64,000 nt of DNA, taken from NCBI GenBank assembly GCA_947595925.1, contig CANQEV010000004.1, forward strand, positions 1 through 64,000, in the 5' to 3' direction. Source of the DNA: an uncultured Acetatifactor sp. (lineage in GTDB: Bacteria; Bacillota; Clostridia; Lachnospirales; Lachnospiraceae). Under the pieces are notes generated by a model. The model saw only the letters and a program-made list of their open reading frames with translations, did not search any database and was not told the origin of the DNA. The translations under genes and the position numbers were made by a program. Shown in pieces: positions 22,167 through 31,712 of the stretch (position 1 is the first letter of the stretch; every line of letters starts with the position of its first letter).

Positions 22167-22994
22167 ATGCCCCTCACTGCAGACTGCCACCTTCACAGCC
22201 GTCACTCCGGCGACAGCACCGCCCCCATGGAAGAAATGATCCTGCGGGGGATAGACCTTGGCCTCAACACTATGTGTTTTACGGAGCACAACGATTTCTG
22301 CTACCCGGACACCCCGGACGGCCCCGGAAGCATCTTTCTCTTAAACGCCGACTCCTACCTCTATGAGCTGATCTCCTTAAAAGAAAAATACGCGGACCGC
22401 ATCCAGATCCTGTTCGGCGTGGAGCTCGGACTGCAGCCGGATGCGGAATGTTTCCGAAAGAACGCCGTATTTGCCAAAAGCTATGACTTTGATTTTATCA
22501 TCGGCTCCTCCCATATCTGCCATGGACGCGACCCCTACTACCCTGACTTTTATGAGGGAAGGAGCGAGGAGGAAGCTTACCGCGAATACTTTTCTTCTAT
22601 ATTGGAGAATGTCAAAAAATATCAGAACTTCGATGTCTACGGGCACCTGGATTACGTCGTTCGATACGGCCCCGGCAAAGACAGAGATTACAGCTATGAC
22701 AGGTATCAGGACGTGCTGGATCCGATCCTTCAGGCCCTGATTGAAAATGAAAAGGGCCTGGAAGTCAACACCGGCGGCTTAAAAAGCGGTCTCCGGGATC
22801 TCCACCCCTGCGCGGACGTCTTAAAGCGCTATCGCGCGCTGGGCGGCGAACTTGTCACCGTCGGAAGCGACGCCCACAGGCCGGAAGACGTCGCGGCCCA
22901 CTTTGACCGGGCCGGTCAGCTTCTGAAGGACTGCGGATTTTCCTATTACTGCGTCTATGAGAAGCGCACGCCCCATTTTAAAAAGCTTGACTGA
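22167..22994 (+). CDS. HisJ-like PHP-domain histidinol-phosphatase
   Basis: TADCHLHSRHSGDSTAPMEEMILRGIDLGL; VTVGSDAHRPEDVAAHFD. Confidence 0.88.
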   Translation: MPLTADCHLHSRHSGDSTAPMEEMILRGIDLGLNTMCFTEHNDFCYPDTPDGPGSIFLLNADSYLYELISLKEKYADRIQILFGVELGLQPDAECFRKNAVFAKSYDFDFIIGSSHICHGRDPYYPDFYEGRSEEEAYREYFSSILENVKKYQNFDVYGHLDYVVRYGPGKDRDYSYDRYQDVLDPILQALIENEKGLEVNTGGLKSGLRDLHPCADVLKRYRALGGELVTVGSDAHRPEDVAAHFDRAGQLLKDCGFSYYCVYEKRTPHFKKLD

Positions 22995-23002
22995 AGGGAT
23001 GC

Positions 23003-23160
23003 GGGGCGCTTGCCAGAGGCGGGCCCGGCAGTAAATCCAGGCCCCGGCGCGCTTGTCAGGGGCGGGCCCGGCAGTAAATCCAGGCCGCAGCGCGCTTGTC
23101 AGGGGCGGGCCCGGCAGTAAATCCAGGCCCCGGCACGCTTGTCAAGGGCGGGCCTGGCAG
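23003..23160. repeat. 43-bp tandem repeat, about 3.7 copies
   Basis: GCTTG(T/C)CAG..GGCGGGCC(C/T)GGCAGTAAATCCAGG...; copies at 23008, 23051, 23094, 23137 (exactly 43 bp apart); last copy overlaps the mnmA 3' end. Confidence 0.95.
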
Positions 23161-24200
23161 AGGGTCCCGCCTCCCAGGACATACTCCCCGTCGTAAAACA
23201 CCACCGCCTGGCCCGGGGTGACTGCCCGGACCTTCCCCTCAAATCTGCACTCCGCTAAATCTTCTCCGATCTTTTTGACCGTACAAAATTCCCCGGCGTG
23301 ATTATATCGGATCTTCGCCCTGACCCGTCTTTCGGACGGCAGATCCTCTATCGACATAAAATGCAAGTCGGTACAGACCGCTCTGTCCACAAAAAGTTCT
23401 TCATTTTCCCCGACCACGACTTCATTGGTTTCCGGCCGGATCTCCGTCACGAACACCCGATGCCCCATGGGCAGCTCCAGTCCCCGGCGCTGTCCGATGG
23501 TATAGTGCGAGATCCCCCGGTGCCTTCCAAGCACCCTGCCGTCCCGCGTCACGAAGTTGCCGGGACCGGAGAGCTTTTCCCTCGCCGTCCTCTCAATAAA
23601 TCCCGCGTAGTCGTGATCCGGGATAAAACAGATCTCCTGGCTGTCCGGTTTCTGTGCCACCGGCAGTCCCGCCTCCCTGGCGATCTCCCGGATCCGCGCC
23701 TTTTCATATTCCCCCACGGGCATCAGCGTTCTCTTAAGCTGCTCCTGGGTCAGATTATAAAGCGCATACGTCTGATCCTTTTCCGCCGTCACGGAATTAC
23801 GGACAGCGTATCTGCCGTTCTCCAGCCTGTCGATCCGGGCGTAATGCCCCGTGGCGATATACTCCGCCCCAAGTTGACGGCTCCTCTCCAAAAGGGCCTC
23901 CCACTTCACCCGCCGGTTACAGACCACGCAGGGGTTCGGCGTCCTGCCCTGCAGATATTCCCGGGTGAAATAGTCGACCACTTCCCTCAGAAAGACCTCC
24001 CGGAAATCCATGACATAATGAGGGATTTCCAGGATCCCGGCTACTTTTTCCGCATCCTCGGCGGCGGATGATCCCCCGCAGCCCTCTCCCCAGAACTGCA
24101 TGGTGACGCCGATCACGTCATACCCCCGTTCCTTTAACAAAAGGGCCGCCACAGAGGAATCCACGCCCCCGGACATCCCTACGACCACTCTCTCCTTCAT
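23142..24200 (-). CDS. mnmA: tRNA 2-thiouridine(34) synthase MnmA
   Basis: VVVGMSGGVDSSVAALLLKERGYDVIGVTMQFW; start trimmed to MKERVVVG. Confidence 0.96.
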   Translation of the reverse strand: MKERVVVGMSGGVDSSVAALLLKERGYDVIGVTMQFWGEGCGGSSAAEDAEKVAGILEIPHYVMDFREVFLREVVDYFTREYLQGRTPNPCVVCNRRVKWEALLERSRQLGAEYIATGHYARIDRLENGRYAVRNSVTAEKDQTYALYNLTQEQLKRTLMPVGEYEKARIREIAREAGLPVAQKPDSQEICFIPDHDYAGFIERTAREKLSGPGNFVTRDGRVLGRHRGISHYTIGQRRGLELPMGHRVFVTEIRPETNEVVVGENEELFVDRAVCTDLHFMSIEDLPSERRVRAKIRYNHAGEFCTVKKIGEDLAECRFEGKVRAVTPGQAVVFYDGEYVLGGGTLCQARP

Positions 24201-24429
24201 CTCAAGCTCCTGTTCCTCTTCTCCCCGTCTGCATTTTCCGCACAGTCTTTTTGCACTGTCTGCGCTTTCTGTGCTCCTGTATTTCCTGCTTTCTGCTTTA
24301 CCGTATCTCCTGCTCTCTTCGTGCTTCCTGCTTTTCCCAGTCCGGCGCAGCCCTGCACAACGCCAAAATTTCTCTCCCCCGGTGCCAGCTTTCCACATGC
24401 CAGGAATTCTCTCTTTCTCAGCGCCTTCC

Positions 24430-25590
24430 TCACGCCCAGGGTTCCTTCCACCCCATCATCCGGCGCATTCGGAAGACGATCTCCTTCAATGCATCCACCG
24501 TCCTGTCGATCTCCTCCAAAGTGTTTTCCTCCGAAAGCGTAAACCGAAGGGACCCCTTTGCCTGTTCCGGGGTTCTTCCCATGGCAAGCAGCACATGGGA
24601 GGGCTCCCTGCTTCCCGTGGCGCAGGCGGAACCGCTGGAGGCGCAGATCCCCGCCATATCCAGCTCGATCAGCACCGCTTCCCCCTCCAGGGGCGGAATA
24701 CACACGCTGACATTACCCGGCAGCCGCTTTTCCGGATGACCGTTCAGCAGGATTCCCGGAACCTCATTGAGAAGCCTCCCCGTCATGTGCTCCGACAGCC
24801 GCCGCAGGTATGGTTCGTCCTGCTCCAGGCGTTCCGCCGCGCGTTTCGCCGCCGCAGCCAGGCCCGCGATCCCCGCCACGTTCTCCGTGCCGCCGCGAAG
24901 CCCCCTCTCCTGACCCCCGCCGTAAAGATAGGGGGAAAGACGCACATCCTTCCTCACATAGAGGAATCCCGTCCCCTTAGGTCCGTGAAACTTATGGCCG
25001 CTGGCGCTGAGCAGGCCGATCCGGCCGTTCCCCACGGAAACCGGCAAATGCCCGTATGCCTGCACCGCGTCCGTGTGAAAGAGGATTCCATGCCTGTCCG
25101 CGATCTCCGCAATCTCTTGAATCGGCTCCAGCGTGCCCACCTCATTGTTGGCATACATCACGCTGATCAGGATCGTGTCCCTGCGGACGGCCGCTTCCAG
25201 CGCTCCAGGATCCACCGCCCCGTATTCGTCCACATCCAGATATGTCACCTGGAATCCCTGTTTTTCCAGGGCTTTGCAGGTATTTATGACTGCATGGTGC
25301 TCCACCTTCGAGACAATCATATGGCTGCCCTTTTCCCGAAGTCCTTCTGCCGCGGAGCGGAGGGCCCAGTTGTCCGCCTCCGAACCGCCGGAGGTAAAAT
25401 AAATCTCTTCCGGCTGCGCGCCCAGGGTTCCCGCGATCACGCGCCTGCTCTCCGCCAGCGCCTTCTTCGCCCTTCCCGCCAGGGAATAGACCGCGCTGGG
25501 ATTCCCAAAATCATCCTTTAGATAGGGCAGCATCGCCTCAAAGGCCTCTTCCGAAAGCCTGGTGGTAGCCGCATTGTCCAAGTATATCAT
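24430..25590 (-). CDS. nifS: Cysteine desulfurase (NifS/IscS-type)
   Basis: MIYLDNAATTRLSEEA ... SASGHKFHGPKGTGFLYVRK ... SSGSACATGSREPSHVL. Confidence 0.93.
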   Translation of the reverse strand: MIYLDNAATTRLSEEAFEAMLPYLKDDFGNPSAVYSLAGRAKKALAESRRVIAGTLGAQPEEIYFTSGGSEADNWALRSAAEGLREKGSHMIVSKVEHHAVINTCKALEKQGFQVTYLDVDEYGAVDPGALEAAVRRDTILISVMYANNEVGTLEPIQEIAEIADRHGILFHTDAVQAYGHLPVSVGNGRIGLLSASGHKFHGPKGTGFLYVRKDVRLSPYLYGGGQERGLRGGTENVAGIAGLAAAAKRAAERLEQDEPYLRRLSEHMTGRLLNEVPGILLNGHPEKRLPGNVSVCIPPLEGEAVLIELDMAGICASSGSACATGSREPSHVLLAMGRTPEQAKGSLRFTLSEENTLEEIDRTVDALKEIVFRMRRMMGWKEPWA

Positions 25591-25936
25591 GTCAAGACCA
25601 TCCCCTTCGCCACATTTCCGTCCCTTTTCCATCCCGTTTTACAGACGTTGACCCCATCCTGATCCCACGCCGCACTCTCTAAAACTGCCGTGCCGCTTTC
25701 CAAGCCTGTACGCATTTCTGTTTCCGACTGCGTTTTTTCCGTTGCATTGGTTCACGCCGCATTGTTCCTGCCGCTGCCGTTTCCTCCGGATCAGCCTTTC
25801 CACACCCGTCCCAGCCAGTCCGCTTCAGAACGTTATTCCAGTATAACATTTTCCCGCCGGTTCTTTCAACACCCTCTTTTGAATATGCTTTCCTAAAGAG
25901 CGGCTTCCTGGACGCAGACCGAAAAAGGACCATATT

Positions 25937-27463
25937 ATGAAACCAAAAACCTTCTCCCTCAAAAAGATGTCGGACCATCCGCTCATAACCGGGACGCTCA
26001 TTCTGACTTTGACCGGCCTGGTCAGCAGACTGATCGGCTTCTTCTACCGCATCTACCTTTCCCGGATTTTCGGAGAGGAAAACATGGGGATCTACCAGTT
26101 GATCAGCCCGGTGATCTCCCTCACCTTCGCCCTGTCTGCCGCCGCCTACCAGACAGCCGTCTCCAAACTCACCGCGGAACTGGCGGCGCGTTCCTCTTCC
26201 GCAAGGGATCCCCGCATCCGCAGACCTTTTTGGGCAGCCCTCACTATCTCCCTGCCCTTGTCCTTCCTCTGCACCGCCGTCACCTTTCTTCTCGCAGAGC
26301 CCATCGGTTCCGTCCTCCTGAAAGAGCCCAGGACCGTTCCCCTGCTGCGGATCATCGCCTTTTCCTTCCCCTTCGTGGGGATCCATGCCTGTATCAACGG
26401 CTGGTTCTACGGCATGAAAAAAGCCGGGCTCCCGGCCATCGCCCAACTGGTCGAACAGTTGACCCGCGTGGGCTATGTGTATCTGATCACCAAAAAGACA
26501 CTGACCGCCGGACAGACGCCGGACATCTCCGCTGCAGTTTTCGGCCTGGCTTTGGGGGAACTGGTCAGCATGTCGGTGGCGATCTTTACCTACCTGCCCT
26601 TCTTTCAGGCTGACGAATCCGCTTCCGCCGGGAATATGGCATCCTCCTTGCGAAATTCCCGGAACGCCTCTTTTCCGGACACCTCCTCCCGCGGACAAAC
26701 TGCGGTTTCCACAGGATCCGGAGCCGGAAACTGCCCGCCGGTTTCCTTTGACAGAACCGCTTCCCCATCCCGGTGCGGAAAGAACCTCCGGGCCGGGATC
26801 CTCTCCGCCGCCGGCGTCTACCGGGGAATCCTGGCGATGGCGCTTCCCCTCACCGCGAACCGCCTGACCCTGAACTTCTTAGGCAGCGCGGAATCCGTTG
26901 CCATCCCGGAGATGCTCCGCCTCTACGGATACACCACGGAAAACGCCCTCTCCGTCTACGGCGTGCTCACCGGCATGGCAATGCCCCTGATCTTTTTCCC
27001 CAACGCCCTCACCAGCTCCATCGCCGTCATGCTTCTCCCCATGATCTCCGAGAAACATTCGCTGAAGAAATACGACGCCGTGCGGAGCCTGACCCTTCAA
27101 ACCCTGAAATACAGCTTTCTCATGGGCTTCGCCTGCATGACGGTCTTCTCGGCCCTGGGGCCCTGGCTTGGGACTTTCCTCTTTAACAGCCCGCTGGCCG
27201 GGCGCTGTATCCGCACCCTTGGATTTATCTGTCCTTTTCTTTATCTGGACACCACCCTGTCCAGCATCCTCCAGGGACTGGGAAAGGCCGGCGCCATCTT
27301 CTTTATCAATATCACCAGCCTTCTCGTCCGCCTGGCCTTCGTCTACTTTGCCATACCGGTCTATGGGATCAAGGGATACCTCTGGGGGATGCTGGCCGGA
27401 CAGATCATCCTCTGCGTTCTCTGTCTCCTATGCCTTCTGAGATACTTCCGCGGGCACCGATAA
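25937..27463 (+). CDS. SpoVB-like oligosaccharide flippase (MOP superfamily)
   Basis: Polytopic; LTLTGLVSRLIGFFYRIYLSRIFGEENMGIYQL typical of the SpoVB family. Confidence 0.9.
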   Translation: MKPKTFSLKKMSDHPLITGTLILTLTGLVSRLIGFFYRIYLSRIFGEENMGIYQLISPVISLTFALSAAAYQTAVSKLTAELAARSSSARDPRIRRPFWAALTISLPLSFLCTAVTFLLAEPIGSVLLKEPRTVPLLRIIAFSFPFVGIHACINGWFYGMKKAGLPAIAQLVEQLTRVGYVYLITKKTLTAGQTPDISAAVFGLALGELVSMSVAIFTYLPFFQADESASAGNMASSLRNSRNASFPDTSSRGQTAVSTGSGAGNCPPVSFDRTASPSRCGKNLRAGILSAAGVYRGILAMALPLTANRLTLNFLGSAESVAIPEMLRLYGYTTENALSVYGVLTGMAMPLIFFPNALTSSIAVMLLPMISEKHSLKKYDAVRSLTLQTLKYSFLMGFACMTVFSALGPWLGTFLFNSPLAGRCIRTLGFICPFLYLDTTLSSILQGLGKAGAIFFINITSLLVRLAFVYFAIPVYGIKGYLWGMLAGQIILCVLCLLCLLRYFRGHR

Positions 27464-27513
27464 TTCCCTCTTTGCCTTCAAAGGAGCAGCCATTGAAAGA
27501 AACCGCCATTGAA

Positions 27514-27542
27514 AAAACCGCGGCCAGGTCATCCGCGGTTTT
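27514..27542 (+). terminator. Rho-independent terminator
   Basis: AAAACCGCGG-N9-CCGCGGTTTT perfect 10-bp stem followed by GCTCTTTCTTTTTAT. Confidence 0.8.
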
Positions 27543-27565
27543 GCTCTTTCTTTTTATATAATGCG

Positions 27566-28015
27566 TCACTTCAGCATATTTTTCAGTTCATCCATAAACG
27601 TATTGATATCCTTGAACTCCCGGTAAACGGAGGCAAAACGCACGTAGGCCACCATATCCAGGTCCCTGAGCTTATTCATCACCAGCTCGCCGATGACACG
27701 GCTCTGGATCTCCTTCTCCCCCAGGTTAAAGACCTCATTTTCCACCTCGTCCACAAGGGCCGTGATCTGATTTGCGCTGACAGGCCGCTTATGACACGCC
27801 CTCAGCACTCCCGCTTCAATCTTTTCGCGATCGTACGTCTCACGGTTATTGTCCTTTTTAATGATAATCAGAGGGATCGTCTCGATCTTCTCATACGTGG
27901 TGAAGCGCTTTCCGCAGCCATCACACTCTCTTCTGCGGCGAATGGAATTGTTGTCCTCCGCCGGTCTGGAATCAATCACTCGGGTATTCTCCTGATTACA
28001 GTACGGACACTTCAC
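27566..28015 (-). CDS. nrdR: Transcriptional repressor NrdR
   Basis: Zn ribbon KCPYCNQENTRVIDSRPAEDNNSIRRRRECDGCGKRFTTYE plus ATP cone; probable GTG start. Confidence 0.96.
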   Translation of the reverse strand: MKCPYCNQENTRVIDSRPAEDNNSIRRRRECDGCGKRFTTYEKIETIPLIIIKKDNNRETYDREKIEAGVLRACHKRPVSANQITALVDEVENEVFNLGEKEIQSRVIGELVMNKLRDLDMVAYVRFASVYREFKDINTFMDELKNMLK

Positions 28016-28066
28016 GGTTTTTCCTCCCTTTGTACTCAAATTTACGCTTTCATCTTACTATCAAAG

Positions 28067-28297
28067 TCAATTTATGTCAACCAAAATAATGTCAGGACCG
28101 ATCTGGCGGATGTCTTTCCAGCAGATGGAGAGCTCCGGTTCACACCGCAGGAAACTCAGGGCCTTGCAGCTGCCTGGAACCATCACCTTGCAGATACAGC
28201 CCTTGCACTCGTCAAACTCCAGGTCGCATATCCTCCCCAGCTTTTTACAATCCTTGATATTGATCACGTCTTTGCACTTCAATTCCGAAAACAGCAT
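28067..28297 (-). CDS. YlmC/YmxH family sporulation protein
   Basis: PRC-barrel-like LFSELKCKDVINIKDCKKLGRICDLEFDECKG; next to sigG. Confidence 0.85.
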   Translation of the reverse strand: MLFSELKCKDVINIKDCKKLGRICDLEFDECKGCICKVMVPGSCKALSFLRCEPELSICWKDIRQIGPDIILVDIN

Positions 28298-28412
28298 AGC
28301 AAGCCTCCGGAGCGTTTTCATCATTATTATATGCCGCCGCGGCCCCGAATGACTTTCCTTTCCAAATTTTTCTCGATCCAGGCGTCAAAAAACATATGAT
28401 TTCCCGCTGCCG

Positions 28413-29210
28413 TCACGCCGACAGATAGCTCCGCATCGTCCGCAGGGCGCTCTTTTCCAGCCGGGAGACCTGCGCCTGGGAAATTCCCACCAGTTCCGCC
28501 ACCTCCATCTGGGTCTTTCCTTCAAAAAATCGGAGCCGGATAATCTCGTGTTCCCTCTCCCCCAACTTTTTGATCGCCTCGCTGAGAGACAGATGCGTCG
28601 TCCAGGTATCCTCGTTGTTTTTCTTGTCGCTGATCTGATCCATGACGTACAGCGCGTCGCCGCCGTCCGAATAGACCGGCTCATAGAGGCTCATAGGGCT
28701 CTGTATGGCGTCCATGGCGTAGACGATGTCCTCCTTGGAAATGCCCACTTCACTGGCGATCTCCTCCACCGTCGGCTCCTTCAAATTGCGTTTTGTGAGC
28801 TGATCCCGCGCATAAATCGCCTTATACGCGGTATCCTTCAAAGAGCGGGAAACCCGGATGCTGCTGGCGTTGTCCCGGAGGAAACGCTTGATCTCCCCAA
28901 TTATCATTGGCACCGCATAAGTTGAAAACTTTACGTTCAGCGTCGTGTCAAAATTATCTATGGCTTTAATAAGGCCGACACAGCCGATCTGAAACAGATC
29001 GTCCACGTTTTCATTGGAGGAAGAAAATCGTTTGATGACGCTGAGCACCAGGCGAAGGTTTCCCTCGATGTATTTCTGTCTGGCCTCTTCATCGCCGGAT
29101 TTGATCTGGTCAAATAATTTGGTTTTCTGTTCCGGGGTCAAAAGGGGAAGATTGGAGGTGTTCACTCCACAGATCTCTACTTTGCCGATAGCCATTGGAT
29201 ACCTCTGCAC
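28413..29210 (-). CDS. sigG: RNA polymerase sporulation sigma factor SigG
   Basis: KVEICGVNTSNLPLLTPEQKTKLF ... FSSSNENVDDLFQIGCVGLIKAIDNFD. Confidence 0.96.
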   Translation of the reverse strand: MQRYPMAIGKVEICGVNTSNLPLLTPEQKTKLFDQIKSGDEEARQKYIEGNLRLVLSVIKRFSSSNENVDDLFQIGCVGLIKAIDNFDTTLNVKFSTYAVPMIIGEIKRFLRDNASSIRVSRSLKDTAYKAIYARDQLTKRNLKEPTVEEIASEVGISKEDIVYAMDAIQSPMSLYEPVYSDGGDALYVMDQISDKKNNEDTWTTHLSLSEAIKKLGEREHEIIRLRFFEGKTQMEVAELVGISQAQVSRLEKSALRTMRSYLSA

Positions 29211-29299
29211 AAATTAGTCTAGCTATCTTTTGTGGACTAGTGGTAGTATGCTCCGCGCGCATGGAAATTATACCGAAAAGTCTTCCCTTTCACAAAAAA

Positions 29300-29330
29300 A
29301 GAACAGTCTTCCGATCCTGAAAACTGTCCT
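29300..29330 (-). terminator. Terminator hairpin downstream of the 29369-29701 ORF
   Basis: Minus strand AGGACAGT...ACTGTTCT followed by TTTTTTTG. Confidence 0.7.
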
Positions 29331-29368
29331 CTTCTCCGTCTCACTTTTTCTTTTCCGGCCGCCCTAAA

Positions 29369-29701
29369 TCATGTCGACGACTCTTCCGTCCCGCCCTTGC
29401 CGTAATCGCTCCAATGACGGTCCGCGCCGTCCCATCTCTCCTTCTGGGTGAAGAGCATATCGTTCATCCAGGCGACGGCGTCCACCACGCCGTCCTCGTC
29501 GAAGGCAAAGGTCCGCCTGGTCTTTTTCTCCTCCGGGGTTGTAATGAAATTAAAGGGTTCGGGCCATACCGTGACGAGCAGCTCCTTCTCCCCGTCCTCT
29601 TTTTCCTGTTTTTCCAGTCGGTAGCGCATCCCCTGATGACAGCCCGTATATTCCGTTTTCTTCAGGTATTCCATGGATAAGATGTCTTCTCTCTGTATCA
29701 T
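29369..29701 (-). CDS. Hypothetical protein
   Basis: ORF between sigE and sigG; start trimmed to MIQREDILSMEYLKKTEYTG. Confidence 0.7.
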   Translation of the reverse strand: MIQREDILSMEYLKKTEYTGCHQGMRYRLEKQEKEDGEKELLVTVWPEPFNFITTPEEKKTRRTFAFDEDGVVDAVAWMNDMLFTQKERWDGADRHWSDYGKGGTEESST

Positions 29702-29872
29702 ATGATTTCCCCTTCTCTTAGGAATGAATTTACTTTCATTATAGACGCATTTTCTCCGCCGCGCAAGCCCCAACGCCCGGCATCAAAAGCGCTCCGATGT
29801 TCCGCCTGGCATCCGAAAACATTCCACGCTTCTCCATCAAAGCGCTCCTTTTGTCTGGAAATAGTCAAAGCC

Positions 29873-30616
29873 TTATTCCTGCAGGCTCATTTCCCGCTTC
29901 AGCTGGCGCATGATCTTCTTTTCCAGCCTGGAGATATAGGACTGGGAAATGCCTAGAAAGGACGCCACCTCCTTCTGTGTCATCTCATGTCCGTCGCGGC
30001 TGCCCAGTCCGTAGCGCAGGCTGACGATCAGTTTTTCCCGGTCCGTCAATTTTGACAATGCCTTTTTCAGCAGCCCTCTCTCCACCTGGTTTTCAATATC
30101 CTTATAGATCACGTCTTCATCCGTCCCCAGAATATCCGAGAGAAGCAGCTCGTTTCCGTCCCAGTCCACGTTCAGGGGTTCGTCGATGGAAACCTCCAGC
30201 CGGGTCTTATTGTTCCGCCGAAGATACATGAGGATCTCGTTTTCTATGCAGCGGGAGGCGTACGTAGCCAGCTTTATATTCTTGCTGGGCTGAAAGGTAT
30301 TGATGGACTTGATCAGGCCGATGGTCCCAATGGAGATCAGATCCTCCACGCCGACGCCCGTATTGTCAAATTTCTTTGCGATATATACCACCAGCCGAAG
30401 GTTGTGCTCGATCAGGGTCGCCTTCGCCTCCTCTTTATGTTCCGTCTCCAGTTCGCTGATCATGTAAGTCTCAGCCGTCGGCTCCAGGGGAGGCGGCAGC
30501 ACGTCTGAACCGCCGATATAATAAAGGTCCCCTCCCTGTTTCTGCACTGTCTTAAATCTTTCCCTGCGGAACCATTTGAATTGGAGTTTACCGGGCAGAA
30601 CAATATGTAGGATCAT
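29873..30616 (-). CDS. sigE: RNA polymerase sporulation sigma factor SigE
   Basis: [22 protein letters not shown] ... [44 protein letters not shown]. Confidence 0.96.
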   Translation of the reverse strand: MILHIVLPGKLQFKWFRRERFKTVQKQGGDLYYIGGSDVLPPPLEPTAETYMISELETEHKEEAKATLIEHNLRLVVYIAKKFDNTGVGVEDLISIGTIGLIKSINTFQPSKNIKLATYASRCIENEILMYLRRNNKTRLEVSIDEPLNVDWDGNELLLSDILGTDEDVIYKDIENQVERGLLKKALSKLTDREKLIVSLRYGLGSRDGHEMTQKEVASFLGISQSYISRLEKKIMRQLKREMSLQE

Positions 30617-31488
30617 TTCGTGAACGCCTCTCTTTCTTTTTCTGACTGATTCTTTTGCCGGTTCTGCGACATCATCGCCGGATGGATCAACACCTGGCTT
30701 TTCCCCTCCTCCTTTGTGAGATCCTGCGGACTGACCGCCATGTAGACGTCATAAAATGTTACGGAAGGTCCTCCCAGCTCCAGGCGCATTTCCGGAAGAA
30801 GGTAGCCTTTCATCACACCTTTTTTTCCAACGCTCCGATAAGGGATCATCCGAAACGGGATTTCATCCCCTGCGGGAGAACTGCCCGTCTGAAGCGCTCC
30901 TTCCCCCCACAGGGCCCGCGCCGTGTTTTGATCCAGCACGCAGACGGGTTTGCCGCTGATGGGTTCCGTCAGGCTGTTCCCGGAATCCACAAGCGCGTCG
31001 ACGCAGATTCTCTTTCCCTCCCGCAGCAGCACCGCCCTGCCCGTGTTCCTTGCCCTTTCCGCGCCGCTCCGCCGCTGCACCGCAAAACCCGCCGCGGTCA
31101 TAAGGCAGAGCGCCAAAAGGGAGAGAAGAAATCTCCCGCCCCGCATCCCGGCAAAAGGCAGCCGGAGTGCGAGGAGCATGCCTCCTCCGAGAAGGAGGGC
31201 ATATTTCAGGTAATTTCCCAACACTTTCAGAAAAACGGGAAGGCTCTTCACAGAGAACGTGAACCATAGCGCTCCGCCGCAGCCCGCCGCTGCAAATGCG
31301 ATCCTGCCGAATGGCGGAAAGGGAAGAAACAGGGGAAGAAGATACCCCAGCGCTCCGAAAACCGCTCCCGAAAAAATCTTCCATCTGCTGGAAGCCCTGT
31401 AAAATCCGGCATTTGTCAGGCTTAAAACGCAGTAATTCCAGACCAGAACCTCCAAAAAGAGACTATCCAGGTATATCTCATAAATCAT
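30613..31488 (-). CDS. spoIIGA: Sigma-E processing peptidase SpoIIGA
   Basis: [50 protein letters not shown]; overlaps sigE by 4 nt. Confidence 0.92.
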   Translation of the reverse strand: MIYEIYLDSLFLEVLVWNYCVLSLTNAGFYRASSRWKIFSGAVFGALGYLLPLFLPFPPFGRIAFAAAGCGGALWFTFSVKSLPVFLKVLGNYLKYALLLGGGMLLALRLPFAGMRGGRFLLSLLALCLMTAAGFAVQRRSGAERARNTGRAVLLREGKRICVDALVDSGNSLTEPISGKPVCVLDQNTARALWGEGALQTGSSPAGDEIPFRMIPYRSVGKKGVMKGYLLPEMRLELGGPSVTFYDVYMAVSPQDLTKEEGKSQVLIHPAMMSQNRQKNQSEKEREAFTK

Positions 31489-31614
31489 TTCGCCCTCTGA
31501 TACGCCGCGTCTTATCCGGCGACTGTCCGTCCGCCTGTTGCGCGCCGATGCGCCGCCCTTTTCAGGCCGCCTTGTTTCGGCCGGTCCTCTCTCCTTCAGC
31601 CACCCTTCACATTT

Positions 31615-31647
31615 ATTATAAAGGCCACCTGTCTCAAATTTTGTCAA
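31615..31647 (-). promoter_or_regulatory. Candidate spoIIG promoter with extended spacer and Spo0A-box-like sequence
   Basis: Minus strand TTGACA (31642-31647) - 21 nt - TATAAT (31615-31620); TTTGACA matches 6/7 of TTCGACA. Confidence 0.6.
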
Positions 31648-31653
31648 AAAAAG

Positions 31654-31680
31654 AGCGGTAAGAAACTGGTTCTTACCGCT
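31654..31680 (-). terminator. Rho-independent terminator of ftsZ
   Basis: AGCGGTAAGAA-N5-TTCTTACCGCT perfect stem, T7 on minus strand. Confidence 0.92.
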
Positions 31681-31712
31681 GAATCCGACATATTATTCTC
31701 TTTGCCGCCCTC

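Noticed and set aside
23003-23160. CRISPR array
   Set aside because: Units are contiguous 43-bp tandem copies with no unique spacers and no cas genes nearby.
25679-26698. 339-aa minus-strand ORF overlapping the flippase
   Set aside because: G/D/E/Q-rich shadow translation; the plus strand encodes a convincing polytopic membrane protein.
29211-29280. Sigma-F/G type promoter upstream of sigG (GCATA-like -35 on minus strand)
   Set aside because: A GCATA -35 is present but no convincing -10 at the right spacing.
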